This document shows positions 1 to 7,182 of a DNA stretch of 21,357 bases, one piece after another. Each line of letters begins with the position of its first letter. The stretch's first letter is position 1. Made by a program: the position numbers and the translations under genes. The notes beneath the pieces were generated by a model that saw only the letters and a program-made list of their open reading frames with translations, searched no databases and was not told the DNA's origin. The stretch comes from Bacteroidales bacterium (lineage in GTDB: Bacteria; Bacteroidota; Bacteroidia; Bacteroidales; UBA7960): contig SKNE01000103.1 in assembly GCA_007120675.1 (NCBI GenBank), positions 1-21,357 of the forward strand, read 5' to 3'.

Positions 1-658
1 GGATGTACTGAAAATACAGCTGGGAGGGCACGACGGCAATGGCTGCCCCATCCGGGATCTCCCCGAACCACAGCCTGATGTTGGGCCGGTAGGCCAGGAT
101 TTGGCCGTCCAGGGGCGGATCAGTGACGTCGTAGGGGGGACTGGCATCCTTGGTGGCCAGGATGCTCATGTTGCCTGGAGCGGAAGAGGAATAAAACTGG
201 GAGTTCAGCCTGAATCCCGGGGTGTTCTCTTTTATGGCGATGAGCAGGTTGTCCTCGTTGTTGTATTCGAAGGGTGTGATCAGGGGAATCTCCACCCACC
301 CCGGCTCATTCATCACACCGAGGTTTCCCGCATACACCTCGATCAGCCCCTCCACCTGGAATTCAACGATGCTGCTTTGGCTCGTATGGGCCATATATAC
401 ATTGATGTGGTCAGACCACTGCCTCCCTCCATCATAATAATAGGCGATTTTTGTGATGCGCTTGCCGGGGATGTCCAGTTCCTCCTGCAGGAAAATACTT
501 TGGGAATAGCTGTAGGAATAATAGGGCTCGATGGGCAACCCCTGTTCAAGCGTCTGGTCACCGATCTCTATGTCGGGTTCCTGTGCGTAAGTAAATGAAG
601 CGAAAAAAAAGAGGGCCAGAAGGCCCCAGCTCCGGGTAAACGATCTGTGTGAAGCCAT
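1..658 (-). CDS. Secreted protein, N-terminal part (cut by window edge)
   Basis: An open reading frame runs on the minus strand from an ATG at 658 to the window edge without a stop, giving 219 residues of an incomplete protein. The N-terminus (MASHRSFTRSWGLLALFFFASFTYAQ) reads as a signal peptide with an Ala-Gln cleavage site. The mature part (EPDIEIGDQTLEQG...) has the aromatic, beta-rich composition of large Bacteroidota exported proteins, with segments such as ITKIAYYYDGG and WVEIPLITPFEYNNEDNLLIAI. The last visible residues (VVPSQLYFQYI) resemble the opening of an immunoglobulin-like choice-of-anchor repeat. I infer a T9SS or surface-lipid-anchored extracellular protein, but the C-terminus that would show a sorting signal is outside the window. 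Catalytic function cannot be called. It is transcribed divergently from the T9SS substrate at 939. Opposite-strand ORFs over this stretch are shadows. Confidence 0.8.
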   Translation of the reverse strand, partial: MASHRSFTRSWGLLALFFFASFTYAQEPDIEIGDQTLEQGLPIEPYYSYSYSQSIFLQEELDIPGKRITKIAYYYDGGRQWSDHINVYMAHTSQSSIVEFQVEGLIEVYAGNLGVMNEPGWVEIPLITPFEYNNEDNLLIAIKENTPGFRLNSQFYSSSAPGNMSILATKDASPPYDVTDPPLDGQILAYRPNIRLWFGEIPDGAAIAVVPSQLYFQYI

Positions 659-938
659 GTGCAGATTGTTTTGCATTGAATTGGGAAATCTTGTTGACAC
701 CTGAGTCCGTTAACAAGACAAATATAAGCAATTTGCTTTGTTGATTTTTTTTTCTTGAAAGAAGTGAAATGATGTGTATCTTTAGATATCTTTTTTGCTG
801 GCACACTTTGACGGCTTCGGCGGTTTGCCTTTAAGCAACGGGTTTTCCATTCAGCCGGTGTTAATTCGCTCGCTGCGGCAGTCTTTTGACCTCCGGATGA
901 CTTGAAGGTGTCCGTCTCATGCTAACGGTTTTTTCAAC
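659..938. other. Divergent intergenic region
   Basis: This 280-base spacer separates two divergent secreted-protein genes. Apart from the minus-strand -7 box at 719-726, it holds a near-consensus TATCTTTA at 776-783 on the plus strand that might serve the gene at 939, though it is about 155 bases away. The short minus-strand ORFs crossing it have low-complexity translations and no family resemblance. I see no RNA gene or repeat in it. Confidence 0.5.
719..726 (-). promoter_or_regulatory. Candidate -7 box for the 658 minus-strand gene
   Basis: On the minus strand this reads TATATTTG, a full match to the Bacteroidota -7 consensus TAnnTTTG, about 60 bases upstream of the ATG at 658. I do not see a good TTG at the -33 position, so this is a moderate call. 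Confidence 0.4.
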
Positions 939-3077
939 ATGATGAACACAATGAAACACTTCCTGACAATCTTTTTGCTTCTGCTTGCAGGTTCGATCCT
1001 GGCCCAATGGAGCGATGATGCAGCATCCAACCTGCCCATCACCGACATGGGAGGCGAACAGACCATTCCTAAAATTGTGGTATCCCCACAGGGCAATTAC
1101 TATGTGGGCTATTTTTCCGTGGTGCCGGGCAACCTATACCACGTCTACCTCCAGCGTCTGGACCACGAAGGGCATGCGCAGTGGGATGAGGATGGCATCC
1201 TGGTGAGTGACCACCCCTCCATGACCTGGCTCACCGACTGGGATGTGGCCGCCGACCACGAGGACCATGCCATCATGGTATGGCAGGATGTTCGCACGGG
1301 CGACAACAACATTTTTGCCTACCGCATGGCTCCCGATGGCAGCTTCGTGTGGGGAGAGGATGGCATCCAGCTGTCCACCGGCCCCGGCTTTGTGGCCTCA
1401 CCCATCGTGACGGTCACGGCGGCAAATAATGCAATCTTCGCCTGGCAGTCCGAAGGCGACATCGTGATGCAGAAGCTCTCACCCGATGGAACCAAGGAGT
1501 GGGGCGAATGGGGCATCACGCTTAGTGTCAGTGATCAGCTCAGCTGGCCACAGATGATCCCAGTGGGCGACGACGACGTGCTGATGAAGTATTATTATGA
1601 CGAAGGGATGCCCTGGGCACCGGACCGCTACATCCACCTTCAGCGCTTTGGGCCCGGCGGTGACCCCGCCTGGGACGAACCGACCGTTGTATACGACCTG
1701 GGCCTGATGACGGCACACACCCAGATCCTCTCCATGGCGGGGGACGGCGACGAGGGTCTGTACATCGCCTGGCACGAATACTCCATGTCGGGAACTGCCG
1801 CCACGGCCCGTATGCAACACGTGAATGCGGAGGGTGAGATCCAGTTTGAACAAAACGGGGTGATCTTATCCGGTAACCACGGCAACAACCAGTTCTACCC
1901 CCAGGTGGCCAGTCCCGGGGGAGACGATCACGTTTACGTTTACTGGCGCGAAGTCACCGGTGATCAGAATTTCACCGGCATTTATGCCCAAAAGGTATCG
2001 CCCGGAGGCGATCTCCTCTGGGGGGATCAGGGCAGCACCCTGATTCCCCTTGGCGCCCACCCCGTTAGTCCGCAATACCTTCTCCCCACCGGACAGGATA
2101 AGGTGCTGATCTACGATACCCAACTGAGTGCGACAGATTATAGCCTGCAGGCCGTGCGTCTTGACAGCGAGGGGGAAGCTGTTTGGGCCGAAGGAAGCGT
2201 TTACGTGAGCTCGGTGCCTTCCAGCAAGACCCACCTGGACATGGCTGTCCTCCACGAAGGTCAATGGGCCTTTGCCTGGGGCGACGATCGCAGCGGTGAT
2301 GCAGAGATCTACGCCCAGAACCTCCGGATCGATGGTAGCCTGGGTGTGGTTGAGACCCAGGAGTATACCCTTGACATCACCATTGAGGGGGAGGGACAGG
2401 TCCTTGTGGACGGGGTGCAATATACCGGGCCCGTCACAGTGGCGGAGGGCACGACACTGACATTGGAGGCCATTGCGGATCCTGACTGGCAGTTTGAACA
2501 CTGGTCGGGCGACCTGGAGGGCAGCGAGAGCCTACTGGAGCTGACCATGGATGGCCACAAGGAGGTCACGGCCACCTTTGCAGAGAGTGCTCCCGGGCTC
2601 TTTGTCCTCAGCCTGGAGGCCTCTCCCGAAGAGGGTGGTACGGTGCAAGGGGCAGGTGAGTATGAGGCTGGTGAGATGGTGCAGGTCACTGCCACGGCCA
2701 GTGAGGATCACGTCTTTTTGGAGTGGCGTGAGGGGGACGCGGTAATCAGCGACCAGGAAAGCTTTGGCTACGAAATGCCGGCATCAGATGTGCTTCTGAC
2801 GGCCATGTTTGAGTTTGCCGTGCAGGTGGACGAAATCAGTGAAGGTCCGGGTTTGGTCCTGTACCCCAATCCGGCCGGCAAGCAATTCAGCCTGCAGTCT
2901 GACAGTCCCATGCAGGAAGTACTCATCCTTGACCTGGCTGGCAGGCTGGTTCTCAGGAAAACAGCATCCGGATCCCATCAGCTGACAGTGGACAGCTCTT
3001 CATTGCTTCCGGGCATTTACGTATTGCAGGTTTTCACCACGAGACATGTTTTTGTGGAGAAGCTCCAGGTTCATTGA
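939..3077 (+). CDS. T9SS-secreted protein with propeller-like repeats, two InlB-type repeats and type A sorting domain
   Basis: This is a 712-residue exported protein. Residues 1 to about 22 form a signal peptide ending LAGSILAQ; the ATG at 951 (MKHFLTIF...) is an equally plausible start. Residues of about 70-470 carry seven to eight copies of a 50-60 residue unit centred on patterns such as QKLSPDGTKEWGEWGITLS and YRMAPDGSFVWGEDGIQLS, consistent with a beta-propeller. Two divergent InlB-like B-repeats follow at roughly 478-548 (AEGTTLTLEAIADPDWQFEHWSGD) and 558-628 (YEAGEMVQVTATASEDHVFLEW). The last 75 residues (VLYPNPAGKQFSLQS ... LPGIYVLQVF ... EKLQVH) are a type A T9SS C-terminal sorting domain. 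The protein should therefore cross the outer membrane by the type IX system and be cleaved and attached at the surface. No enzymatic motif is visible; adhesion or ligand binding is inference only. Confidence 0.9.
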   Translation: MMNTMKHFLTIFLLLLAGSILAQWSDDAASNLPITDMGGEQTIPKIVVSPQGNYYVGYFSVVPGNLYHVYLQRLDHEGHAQWDEDGILVSDHPSMTWLTDWDVAADHEDHAIMVWQDVRTGDNNIFAYRMAPDGSFVWGEDGIQLSTGPGFVASPIVTVTAANNAIFAWQSEGDIVMQKLSPDGTKEWGEWGITLSVSDQLSWPQMIPVGDDDVLMKYYYDEGMPWAPDRYIHLQRFGPGGDPAWDEPTVVYDLGLMTAHTQILSMAGDGDEGLYIAWHEYSMSGTAATARMQHVNAEGEIQFEQNGVILSGNHGNNQFYPQVASPGGDDHVYVYWREVTGDQNFTGIYAQKVSPGGDLLWGDQGSTLIPLGAHPVSPQYLLPTGQDKVLIYDTQLSATDYSLQAVRLDSEGEAVWAEGSVYVSSVPSSKTHLDMAVLHEGQWAFAWGDDRSGDAEIYAQNLRIDGSLGVVETQEYTLDITIEGEGQVLVDGVQYTGPVTVAEGTTLTLEAIADPDWQFEHWSGDLEGSESLLELTMDGHKEVTATFAESAPGLFVLSLEASPEEGGTVQGAGEYEAGEMVQVTATASEDHVFLEWREGDAVISDQESFGYEMPASDVLLTAMFEFAVQVDEISEGPGLVLYPNPAGKQFSLQSDSPMQEVLILDLAGRLVLRKTASGSHQLTVDSSSLLPGIYVLQVFTTRHVFVEKLQVH

Positions 3078-3084
3078 CGGAACC

Positions 3085-3117
3085 AGCACGCTGCCGTCCA
3101 GCGCGGCTGGCCGTGCT
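3085..3117 (+). terminator. Hairpin downstream of the T9SS gene, terminator-like
   Basis: A two-part stem begins eight bases after the stop codon: AGCACG (3085-3090) pairs with CGTGCT (3112-3117), and CCAGC (3098-3102) with GCTGG (3106-3110) around a GCG loop, with a 7/1 internal loop. It is followed by CTTTCCC, a weak pyrimidine tract. The position fits a terminator or a 3'-end stabilising hairpin. Confidence 0.55.
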
Positions 3118-3207
3118 CTTTCCCGCAGACACCCTGCAGCTTGCCTGCTTCTGGTAATCCCTGCTGGAGGCGGCGTTCACTCCCATCATCCTAAATAGAC
3201 ACAGAAT

Positions 3208-5208
3208 ATGTTCATTCCCGATTATGTTCGACGCGATCCTTTCCTGATGCCCCATGCCCGCACCATCACGGGCCGGCTGCGCAAGGCGTATGACAAAGAG
3301 AAGCAACTGGTGGGCACCACGGGCACGCTGGCGGATTTTGCCATGGGCCACCATTATTTTGGCCTGCACCGGGATGGGGAAGGGGGGTGGGTGTTTCGCG
3401 AATGGGCCCCCAACGCTGCGAAGATCTATTTGCTGTGTGAGCGAAGCCACTGGCAGGCGGAGGAGGGCCATGCCTTCCGCCGCATGGACGAAGGCCACTG
3501 GGAGCTGACCTTGCCGGCGGATGCCCTGAAGCACGGGGACCTTTACAAGCTGCTTATTTGTTGGGATGGTGGTTCGGGCGAGCGGATTCCTGCCTGGGCA
3601 AGGAGGGTGGTGCAGGATCCCCACAGCCTGGTTTTTAATGCACAGATCTGGGATCCACCGGAGCCTTACCACTGGCAGCATGAAAGGCCAACCGAGCCCC
3701 CGGTGAATCCAATGATCTACGAGTCCCACGCCGGGATGGCCACCGAAGCGTACCGGGTAGGCACCTGGGAGGAGTTTCGCATGAATGTCCTGCCACGCAT
3801 TGAACAGGCCGGATACAATACCATACAGCTGATGGCCGTCCAGGAGCACCCCTTCTACGGCTCCTTCGGCTACCACGTGAGCAGCTTCTTTGCCGCCTCC
3901 AGCCGCTTTGGCACCCCTGAAGAACTCAAAGCCCTTGTGGACGATGCCCACGGGCGGGGTATCCGGGTGATCATGGATATCGTACACTCCCACGCCGTGA
4001 AGAATGAGGTGGAAGGGATCAGCCGCTACGACGGCACCTATTACCAGTTTTTTCATGACGGTCCCCGGGGGGAGCATCCGGCATGGGACAGCCGCTGTTT
4101 TGACTACGGCAAGGACCAAGTGCTGCACTTCCTCCTCTCCAACTGCCGCTATTGGCTGGAAGAGTTTCGCTTCGATGGCTTCCGCTTCGATGGGGTCACC
4201 AGCATGATTTACCTGGACCACGGACTGGGAGCCGATTTCATGTCCTACGACCAGTATTTCAACCTGAACCAGGACGAGGACGCCATCGTCTATCTCTTCC
4301 TGGCCAACAAGCTGATCCACGAATACCACCCCGGGGCCATCACCGTGGCCGAAGAGATGAGTGGCATGCCGGGCCTGGCGGCACCGGAGGCCCTGGGAGG
4401 CATCGGTTTCGACTACCGCTTATCCATGGGCGTACCCGATTTTTGGATTCGCACCATCAAAGAGAAGAAAGTGGATTTCTGGCACGTTGGCGACCTGTTT
4501 TACCAGCTGAAGGGTAAGCGTCCCGAAGAGAGAACCGTGCATTATGCCGAGTCGCATGACCAGGCCCTGGTGGGAGACAAGAGCATCATCTTCTGGCTGA
4601 TGGATAAGGAGATGTATGTGGATATGCACAGGGATCACCCGAACCTGGTGGTGGAGAACGGCATGGCCCTGCATAAGATGATCAGGCTGATCACCCTGGC
4701 CACCGCGGGTGACGGCTACCTGAATTTCATGGGCAATGAGTTCGGGCACCCTGAATGGATTGACTTTCCCAATGCCCACAACAACTGGTCCTATCATTAC
4801 GCGCGTCGTCAGTGGAGCCTGGTGGATGATCATTCGCTGCGTTTTCACTTTCTTGCCGGGTTCGATCGCGAGATGGTCGGCCTTTTCCGTCAGCACGGCT
4901 TGTTGAGTCATAAACAACTGCCCCTTTACAAGGAACATATTTCGGACCAGGTACTGGCCTTTGGCCGGGGCCACCACGTTTTTGTGTTTAACTTCAGTCC
5001 GTTTCGTTCATACACCGATTACCCCTTACGCGTGCCGGCAGGAGATTACCATGTGCTGCTCAACACCGACGCACAAGCCTTTGGTGGCCAGGGACGCCTG
5101 GATGAGGGCCTGACTTACCATGCCGGCAGCACCGGGCAGGGCCAGGGGGAGATGAAACTCTACGTCCCGTCCCTGTCAGCATTCGTCCTGGAAAAGAAAA
5201 AACAGTAA
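3208..5208 (+). CDS. glgB: 1,4-alpha-glucan branching enzyme, GH13_8 (eukaryote-like) type
   Basis: This enzyme makes alpha-1,6 branches in glycogen by cleaving and transferring alpha-1,4 glucan segments in the cytoplasm. The 666-residue protein has an N-terminal CBM48-like domain (about 50-140, HHYFGLHRDGEGGWVFREWAPNA), a GH13 TIM barrel (about 160-560) and a C-terminal beta domain. All four GH13 regions are visible: I, DIVHSH (D257-H262); II, GFRFDGVTSM with nucleophile D328; III, VAEEMSGMP with acid E382; IV, YAESHDQ with transition-state D451. The wording GFRFDGVTSM and EEMSGMP matches the eukaryotic and Bacteroidota GH13_8 branching enzymes rather than E. coli-type GlgB. The ATG at 3208 gives the usual start just before an N-terminal helix. 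No other glycogen gene is in the window. A long minus-strand ORF over its 5' half is a shadow. Confidence 0.95.
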   Translation: MFIPDYVRRDPFLMPHARTITGRLRKAYDKEKQLVGTTGTLADFAMGHHYFGLHRDGEGGWVFREWAPNAAKIYLLCERSHWQAEEGHAFRRMDEGHWELTLPADALKHGDLYKLLICWDGGSGERIPAWARRVVQDPHSLVFNAQIWDPPEPYHWQHERPTEPPVNPMIYESHAGMATEAYRVGTWEEFRMNVLPRIEQAGYNTIQLMAVQEHPFYGSFGYHVSSFFAASSRFGTPEELKALVDDAHGRGIRVIMDIVHSHAVKNEVEGISRYDGTYYQFFHDGPRGEHPAWDSRCFDYGKDQVLHFLLSNCRYWLEEFRFDGFRFDGVTSMIYLDHGLGADFMSYDQYFNLNQDEDAIVYLFLANKLIHEYHPGAITVAEEMSGMPGLAAPEALGGIGFDYRLSMGVPDFWIRTIKEKKVDFWHVGDLFYQLKGKRPEERTVHYAESHDQALVGDKSIIFWLMDKEMYVDMHRDHPNLVVENGMALHKMIRLITLATAGDGYLNFMGNEFGHPEWIDFPNAHNNWSYHYARRQWSLVDDHSLRFHFLAGFDREMVGLFRQHGLLSHKQLPLYKEHISDQVLAFGRGHHVFVFNFSPFRSYTDYPLRVPAGDYHVLLNTDAQAFGGQGRLDEGLTYHAGSTGQGQGEMKLYVPSLSAFVLEKKKQ

Positions 5209-5222
5209 CACACACCCTCACA

Positions 5223-5244
5223 TGGCAGGCAGGGGCCACTGCCA
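5223..5244 (+). terminator. Hairpin after glgB, possible terminator
   Basis: TGGCAG (5223-5228) and CTGCCA (5239-5244) form a perfect 6-bp inverted repeat with a 10-base loop, 15 bases after the glgB stop. There is no T-run. Its right arm overlaps the first unit of the 21-bp tandem repeat, so it may be a by-product of that repeat. Confidence 0.3.
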
Positions 5245-5264
5245 GGCGGATCAAGGTTTTAGCC

Positions 5265-5399
5265 ATGCGGGTAAAAACTCCTGCCAGGCGGGCCAAGGCT
5301 CCTGCCAGACAGGTCAAGGCTCCTGCCAGACAGGTCAAGGCTTCTGCCAGGCGGTTCAAGTCTGCGGCCAGGCGGGGTAAGACGCCTGCCAGGAGGTAA
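5265..5399 (+). CDS. Possible small very basic heptad-repeat peptide (doubtful gene)
   Basis: Within the 21-bp array one plus-strand frame runs from an ATG at 5265 to a TAA at 5397-5399, giving 44 residues made of heptads of the type PARRAKA or PARQVKA. Seventeen residues are Arg or Lys and none is acidic, which resembles the tails of histone H1-like or other nucleic-acid-binding proteins. Ala at heptad position 1 and Lys at position 5 are invariant, and some changes among units are synonymous (AGG/AGA, AAG/AAA), which is weakly in favour of coding. Its final two Arg codons are the AGGAGG that could serve the next gene, so translational coupling is conceivable. Against it: no clear ribosome binding site or promoter, and the minus strand is also open across the array. 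It may simply be a noncoding minisatellite. Confidence 0.25.
   Translation: MRVKTPARRAKAPARQVKAPARQVKASARRFKSAARRGKTPARR
5391..5396 (+). promoter_or_regulatory. Shine-Dalgarno-like AGGAGG before the SRPBCC gene
   Basis: AGGAGG lies 14 bases upstream of the ATG at 5411. A full anti-SD match is unusual in Bacteroidota, and the spacing is longer than usual. It arises in the last unit of the 21-bp repeat, so it may be incidental. Confidence 0.35.
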
Positions 5400-5410
5400 A
5401 AGAAACACTC

Positions 5411-5788
5411 ATGAAAACCATCACATTGTATCGTAAGATCAAGGCGACACCCGAAGAAGTTTACCGTGCGCTGGTAAACCCGTTCACCATTGAGCTCTGG
5501 AGCGGGGAGCCCGCGGTGATGAGTGAGGAGGCCGGTTCAGCATTCACCATGCTGGATGGGCACATCACGGGGGAAAACCTTGCTTTTGAACCCAGCAGAT
5601 CCATTCATCAGAAATGGTTCTTTGGAGAAGACCACGTTTCGGATGTTCGCATCAGTCTCACCCCCGACAAGGCGCATACGCAGATCAGGATTGAGCATAC
5701 CGGCATTCCGCCGGAAGCCTATGAAAACATGCTGGTGGGTTGGAAGGAGTCCTACCTTGACTCATTGCAGGACTTTTTCGAGAAGTAG
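5411..5788 (+). CDS. SRPBCC / AHSA1-type START-fold protein
   Basis: This 125-residue protein matches the small SRPBCC (START-like, Activator of Hsp90 ATPase homologue) family. It opens with the characteristic first strand and helix (ITLYRKIKATPEEVYRALVN), continues with a Trp-containing turn (PFTIELWSG), central strands with G-x-I-x-G-x-N spacing (DGHITGENLAFEPSRSIHQKW), and ends with the long C-terminal helix (GWKESYLDSLQDFFEK). Length and order fit a single complete domain with a hydrophobic ligand cavity. The ligand and role are unknown for most bacterial members. It is cytoplasmic, with no signal peptide. The gene starts directly after the 21-bp repeat array and its stop lies three bases from the stop of the convergent ychF-like gene. 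Confidence 0.85.
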   Translation: MKTITLYRKIKATPEEVYRALVNPFTIELWSGEPAVMSEEAGSAFTMLDGHITGENLAFEPSRSIHQKWFFGEDHVSDVRISLTPDKAHTQIRIEHTGIPPEAYENMLVGWKESYLDSLQDFFEK

Positions 5789-5791
5789 GGC

Positions 5792-6877
5792 TTACACGTT
5801 AAAGCGCACGTGAAAGATGTCGCCGTCCTGCACGATGTAGTTCTTTCCTTCGATATTGAATTTGCCTGCCTGTTTGCAGGCGTGTTCCGAGCCCAGTTCA
5901 AGGAAATCGGACGACTTCATCACTTCGGCCCGTATGAAGCCCCGTTCCATGTCGGAGTGGATCACGCCGGCGGCCTGGGGTGCGGCGGTGCCCTGTCGTA
6001 TAGTCCACGCACGGGCCTCTTTGGGTCCGAAGGTGAAGAAGGTGTTCAGGCGCAGGGTCTTGTATGCTGCACGGATCAGTTTGTTCACTGCCGGCTCTTC
6101 CAGTCCAAGGTCCCCCAGGAACTCCCGGCGGTCTTCTTCGTCTTCCAGGGTGGCGATCTCCGACTCGGCCAATGCAGCCACCACCAGTACCTCGCGCCCT
6201 TCCTTGTCCAGGACGGGCAGCATTTGCTCCACGTGACGGTTGCCTTTGGCTGCCGATGCCTCATCCACATTGCACACGTAGATAACCGGCTTCACGGTCA
6301 GCAAGAAACAGTCGTCGATATATTTCTGGTCCAGCTCCTGGATCTGGAAGGTGCGGGCGGGCTCCCCGTTTTCCAGGTGTTCTATCAGGGCACCGAGGAT
6401 GTCGGTACCCCGTTTGGCCTCCTTGTCGCCCACGGCGGCTACTTTTTGGAGGCGGTCACGCTTTTTGTCCACTGTTTCCCAGTCCCTGGTAATGAGCTCC
6501 AGGTCAATGATCTCCTTGTCGCGCAAAGGGTTGACCGAACCCTCCATGTGGGGTACTGTATCGTCGTCGAAACACCTCAGGACGTGAATGATGGCATCAC
6601 ACTGCCGGATATCGGAGAGGAACTGGTTCCCTCCCTTCATCTTGCTGCCCCCCTTTGTCAGTCCCGGGATGTCGACGATCTCCACGGTGGTGGGCACCAC
6701 TTTTGCCGGTTTGACGATGGCTGCAATGGCGTCAAGCCTTGGGTCAGGCACCTCGATCTGTCCCAGGTTGGTACGTCCAACTGCCTCAGAAGCCGTGCTG
6801 CGTCCGCGCGACAAAGAATGAAAAAGGGTGGTCTTGCCGCATCCCGCCAGTCCCACAATTCCACAATTTAGTGCCAT
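5792..6877 (-). CDS. ychF: YchF/OLA1-like P-loop NTPase with divergent G motifs
   Basis: This is a 361-residue Obg-related NTPase of the YchF/OLA1 family, which binds ATP or GTP and associates with ribosomes. The order is a G domain with Walker A GLAGCGKT (9-16), G3 DIPG (69-72) and NVDE (203-206) in place of the GTP-specific NKxD, then a coiled-coil insertion and a C-terminal TGS domain (about 278-361, ending DGDIFHVRFNV). The TGS half follows canonical YchF closely (EARAWTIRQGTAAPQAAG, ERGFIRAEV). The P-loop and switch regions do not: canonical YchF has GLPNVGKS, NFPF-type switch I and GASKGEGLGN. This may therefore be a paralogue or lineage variant. I chose the ATG at 6877; an in-frame TTG at 6895 lies inside the promoter -7 box. 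Confidence 0.88.
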   Translation of the reverse strand: MALNCGIVGLAGCGKTTLFHSLSRGRSTASEAVGRTNLGQIEVPDPRLDAIAAIVKPAKVVPTTVEIVDIPGLTKGGSKMKGGNQFLSDIRQCDAIIHVLRCFDDDTVPHMEGSVNPLRDKEIIDLELITRDWETVDKKRDRLQKVAAVGDKEAKRGTDILGALIEHLENGEPARTFQIQELDQKYIDDCFLLTVKPVIYVCNVDEASAAKGNRHVEQMLPVLDKEGREVLVVAALAESEIATLEDEEDRREFLGDLGLEEPAVNKLIRAAYKTLRLNTFFTFGPKEARAWTIRQGTAAPQAAGVIHSDMERGFIRAEVMKSSDFLELGSEHACKQAGKFNIEGKNYIVQDGDIFHVRFNV

Positions 6878-6892
6878 GAGATAATTTTTTTG

Positions 6893-6900
6893 CAAAGATA
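6893..6900 (-). promoter_or_regulatory. -7 box of ychF promoter
   Basis: The minus strand reads TATCTTTG, a perfect match to TAnnTTTG, 16 bases upstream of the ATG at 6877. The leader would be about 10 bases. No clear -33 TTG is seen. It argues against the upstream in-frame TTG start. Confidence 0.6.
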
Positions 6901-7182
6901 CACATTATCGCCTCCGGGGAGCGCTTTTGTTACGCCCTGTTACATTCCCTGGCCCACGCGCCGGCTAAGTCCCTGCCGGTTTTATCGTTACTGGCAGGCA
7001 TTGACGGGCCAGTTGGGTTTCGACCGGTGGATGCAGCGTGGACACGGGATGGTTGTTGCCTTGCGCACTTGGTTCGGCTGCAGAGGTGTTCATTGAGGTC
7101 ATTTGGGAGGGTAGTGTAGCGGCCCGATTTGGCGGATCAGCGGAAAATGTGTTTTTTTGTCCTTACAATCTACCAGGATGAT
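6901..7182. other. Intergenic region between ychF and rtcB
   Basis: These 282 bases separate the divergent ychF and rtcB genes. I see no consensus -7 box for rtcB, no clear hairpin and no repeat. Short ORFs here have no recognisable product. Confidence 0.4.

Larger units (their letters stand above)
5241..5408 (+). repeat. Tandem array, eight 21-bp units
   Basis: Eight consecutive 21-base units each begin with GCC, with consensus GCCAGGCGGNTCAAGGCTCCT: 5241, 5262, 5283, 5304, 5325, 5346, 5367 and 5388, with no indels between them. Units 4 and 5 (5304-5345) are identical except for one base (CCT versus TCT); outer units are more degenerate. A further degenerate copy may precede at about 5220-5240. 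The array fills the gap between glgB and the SRPBCC gene and ends two bases before the ATG at 5411. The last unit contains AGGAGG (5391-5396). Because the period is seven codons, open frames across it give heptad-repeat peptides. Confidence 0.9.

Noticed and set aside
3034..4329. 431-residue minus-strand ORF opposite the 5' half of glgB
   Set aside because: It is antisense to a gene with intact catalytic motifs and has no recognisable family; GC-rich third positions create such open frames.
5060..5359. 99-residue minus-strand ORF with LAGALTC-type heptads
   Set aside because: The repeat comes from the 21-bp array read on the other strand, and the ORF continues antisense through the glgB 3' end; no independent support.
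5810..6871. 353-residue plus-strand ORF opposite ychF
   Set aside because: It mirrors a well-supported gene and its translation is rich in Gly/His/Leu/Val with no motifs.
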